Both the position numbers and the translations under genes were made by a program. Positions 4,649-6,115 of a DNA stretch of 6,115 nucleotides are shown here, piece by piece; the first letter of the stretch is position 1; every line of letters starts with the position of its first letter. Under the pieces are notes generated by a model, which saw only the letters and a program-made list of their open reading frames with translations, was not told the DNA's origin and did no database searches. Source of the DNA: Bacillota bacterium (lineage in GTDB: Bacteria > Bacillota_E > Sulfobacillia > Sulfobacillales > Sulfobacillaceae); contig JAKADJ010000147.1 in NCBI GenBank assembly GCA_021820645.1, positions 1 through 6,115 of the forward strand, written 5' to 3'.

Positions 4649-5602
4649 ATGACACAGCCCTCCCAAGAAACCTTCATAGAAGGCATTAACGCTGGGGGAA
4701 AAATAGAAGCCGGTGATTGGATGCCTGATGACTACCGAAAATTGCTTATCAAACAAATCCACATGCATGCCATGAGCGAAATCATGGGCGCGTACCCTGA
4801 GAAGGAATGGGTGGGACACGCTCCCACCATTCAACGAAAACTGGCCCTCAACGCCAAGATCCAAGACGAAATCGGGCATGGACAGATGCTCTTACGATTA
4901 GCCGAAGATTTAAGTGCCCCCGATGGGCGCGGACGCGAAGATCTTCTGGCGGACGTCCTCGTAGGTCGAGTCAAATTCCATAATGTTTTTCACATGCCGG
5001 CCCCTACGTGGGCTGACGCAGGCGTCATTGGCTTTTTGGTCGATGGGGGAGCTATCATCACCCAAGCCATGCTCCTCGCAAGTTCCTATGCCCCGTATGC
5101 GCGGATGTTGAAACGTATTGTGGCCGAAGAAAGCTTTCACATGCAACATGGCGAGTCCGTTGTCCTGGCACTGGCGTCCGGCACAGAGATCCAGCGCAAC
5201 ATGTTACAAGACGCCATTAATCGATGGTGGCCAGCCATGATGTTCTTTTTTGGGCCGCGAACCATGGGGGCATCAGCGCAGCGTATGCTCGATTATCGTA
5301 TACGCACAATGACCAACGAGCAGTTGCGCCAAAAGTTCATCGCGCGTTATGTTCCCCGAATCCAGGCATTGGGCCTCACGCTACCCGATCCCGCCCTTAC
5401 ACGAGATCCGAATCCTCCCCATGATTGGCATTATACGGATCCCGACTGGAATTGGTACGACAACATGGTCCATCACAATTCCGGCCCGATGTCTGCTACG
5501 CGACTCGCCATGCGACAACGTGCCCAGGAAGGCTTGGCCTGGGTACGTCGTGCGGCGCTCACTGCCCATTCCGCCTCCTATTTGGGGGAGCTTTCAGTCT
5601 AA
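4649..5602 (+). CDS. paaA: Phenylacetyl-CoA 1,2-epoxidase, catalytic subunit PaaA
   Basis: A 317-residue catalytic alpha subunit of the phenylacetyl-CoA monooxygenase, which inserts one oxygen into the aromatic ring of phenylacetyl-CoA to give the 1,2-epoxide in the cytoplasm. It is a ferritin-like four-helix-bundle protein with a bacterial multicomponent monooxygenase-type diiron centre. Visible conserved blocks are IEAGDWMPDDYRKLL (19-33), HAMSEI with Glu44, QDEIGHG with Glu74 and His77, WADAGVIGFLVDGGAI (121-136) with Asp132, and EESFH with Glu161 and His164. These are the six expected iron ligands. LQDAINRWWPAMMFFFGP and the end WVRRAAL also match E. coli PaaA, of 309 residues as I recall. 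Start chosen at 4649 from the AAAGGAG site. It is the first gene of the paaABC unit, 27 bases before paaB. Oddity: its frame extends upstream without a stop into a Spo0E-like stretch. Confidence 0.96.
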   Translation: MTQPSQETFIEGINAGGKIEAGDWMPDDYRKLLIKQIHMHAMSEIMGAYPEKEWVGHAPTIQRKLALNAKIQDEIGHGQMLLRLAEDLSAPDGRGREDLLADVLVGRVKFHNVFHMPAPTWADAGVIGFLVDGGAIITQAMLLASSYAPYARMLKRIVAEESFHMQHGESVVLALASGTEIQRNMLQDAINRWWPAMMFFFGPRTMGASAQRMLDYRIRTMTNEQLRQKFIARYVPRIQALGLTLPDPALTRDPNPPHDWHYTDPDWNWYDNMVHHNSGPMSATRLAMRQRAQEGLAWVRRAALTAHSASYLGELSV

Positions 5603-5629
5603 CCAAAGACCTAAAGGACGGTGAAACCC

Positions 5630-5983
5630 ATGGATTTTAGCAAGGAAACTCCCATTTATGAGGTATTTGGTCAGCGCGATGCGTTAAGCTTCGCCACTCA
5701 TGTGGGGAGTGTGCGTGCGGCGTCTGCACGATTGGCGCTGTTGCTCGCCCGGGAAACCTATTTTCGTCGGGATCTCTTTTTCGATCTCTGGGTGGTGCCG
5801 CAAGATACCATCGTGCGAGCCCGACAGATGGATTGGATGTGGCCCGATTCCGGCATAGAAAAATCATACCGATTGCCGAGCGGCTATGACAATGCGCCCT
5901 TATGGAAACGTTTTAGGGCCGAAGCCCAGAGCATCGAAGAAGTTGCACTAGACATGGCACCGCCAAGGAGGTCCCCCTCATGA
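5630..5983 (+). CDS. paaB: Phenylacetyl-CoA epoxidase subunit PaaB
   Basis: A 117-residue non-catalytic subunit that bridges PaaA-PaaC heterodimers in the epoxidase complex. PaaB hallmarks are visible: PIYEVFGQRD (8-17), THVGSVRAASARLALLLARE (23-42), and FDLWVVPQDTIV (51-62), corresponding to YEVFVRG, RHVGSLHAADERMALENARD and IWVVKASEIV in the E. coli protein. It is longer than E. coli PaaB (about 95 residues as I recall), with a C-terminal tail from about residue 90 (PLWKRFRAEAQSIEEVALDM, then a Pro/Arg/Ser end). ATG 5630 is preferred. An in-frame GTG at 5621 is too close to AAAGGACGG (5613-5620). Its TGA overlaps the paaC ATG (ATGA), which implies coupled translation. Confidence 0.93.
   Translation: MDFSKETPIYEVFGQRDALSFATHVGSVRAASARLALLLARETYFRRDLFFDLWVVPQDTIVRARQMDWMWPDSGIEKSYRLPSGYDNAPLWKRFRAEAQSIEEVALDMAPPRRSPS
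5965..5971 (+). promoter_or_regulatory. Ribosome binding site for paaC inside paaB
   Basis: AAGGAGG lies eight bases before ATG 5980, within the last codons of paaB. The Pro/Arg/Ser end of PaaB may partly reflect the need to encode this site. Confidence 0.8.
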
Positions 5984-6115
5984 TTTTACTCACCGCCGCT
6001 CAAACCCTCTCGGTCCAGCACTTACTCACAACCGTCGCCGACGATGAATGGATGATGGGACATCAGGGATCCGAATGGCTAGCGGAAACCCCGGACTTAG
6101 AAGAAGATTTAGCAT
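5980..6115 (+). CDS. paaC: Phenylacetyl-CoA epoxidase subunit PaaC, N-terminal part
   Basis: The first 45 residues of the structural ferritin-like subunit that pairs with PaaA. Family members are about 250 residues, so most of the gene lies beyond the right edge. LLTTVADDEWMMGHQGSEWL (15-34) followed by PDLEEDLA (38-45) matches the PaaC N-terminus, in which L-G-D-x-x-L-x-L-x-Q-R-L-x-E-W and P-x-L-E-x-D-x-A are conserved. E. coli PaaC has a degenerate diiron site and serves a structural role. Whether that holds here cannot be judged from the fragment. The start codon overlaps the paaB stop, with a strong AAGGAGG upstream. paaD and paaE (maturation factor and reductase) would be expected further right. 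Confidence 0.92.
   Translation, partial: MILLTAAQTLSVQHLLTTVADDEWMMGHQGSEWLAETPDLEEDLA

Noticed and set aside
1..6115. CRISPR array, tRNA, rRNA or insertion sequence
   Set aside because: No regularly spaced repeats, tRNA-like cloverleaf signature or transposase domain was found on either strand by eye.

Overview
This looks like a chromosomal segment of moderate GC from a Gram-positive, spore-forming bacterium, most plausibly a Sulfobacillus-like acidophile. That assignment is an inference. It rests on strong AGGAGG-type ribosome binding sites, a Spo0E-like sequence (a family of endospore formers) and the overall style of the proteins. No rRNA or marker gene is present to confirm it.

Layout. 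At the left edge is a minus-strand small membrane protein whose C-terminus lies outside the window (1..262). A 692-base region without a confident gene follows (263..954). It holds weak minus-strand hairpins, a possible 26-codon leader ORF that overlaps the next start by ATGA, and a possible frame-broken minus-strand remnant. All later genes are on the plus strand: an Fsr-type (fosmidomycin resistance-like) MFS transporter (955..2124); a four-helix membrane protein of unknown function (2205..2606); an acyl-carrier-protein-like protein whose attachment serine is replaced by tryptophan (2730..2975); a zinc-dependent medium-chain dehydrogenase (2985..4220); and the first three genes of a phenylacetyl-CoA epoxidase operon, paaA (4649..5602), paaB (5630..5983) and paaC (5980, running off the right edge).

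How the genes work together. paaA, paaB and paaC encode the core of the multicomponent monooxygenase that converts phenylacetyl-CoA to its ring-1,2-epoxide, the committed step of aerobic phenylacetate breakdown. Their spacing (27-base gap, then ATGA overlap) shows one operon. The ACP-like gene and the dehydrogenase are nine bases apart, and the dehydrogenase ribosome binding site overlaps the ACP-like stop codon, so they are probably co-translated. No pathway link between that pair and the paa genes can be read from the sequence.

Most interesting points. (1) A Spo0E-like coding stretch lies directly upstream of paaA in the same frame, with no stop codon between them. It is either a fusion isoform, a decaying gene, or a small gene whose stop was lost by a one-base shift. 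(2) The ACP-like protein has Trp41 where the phosphopantetheine serine should be, so it cannot be a conventional carrier protein. I found no CRISPR array, tRNA, rRNA or insertion sequence.
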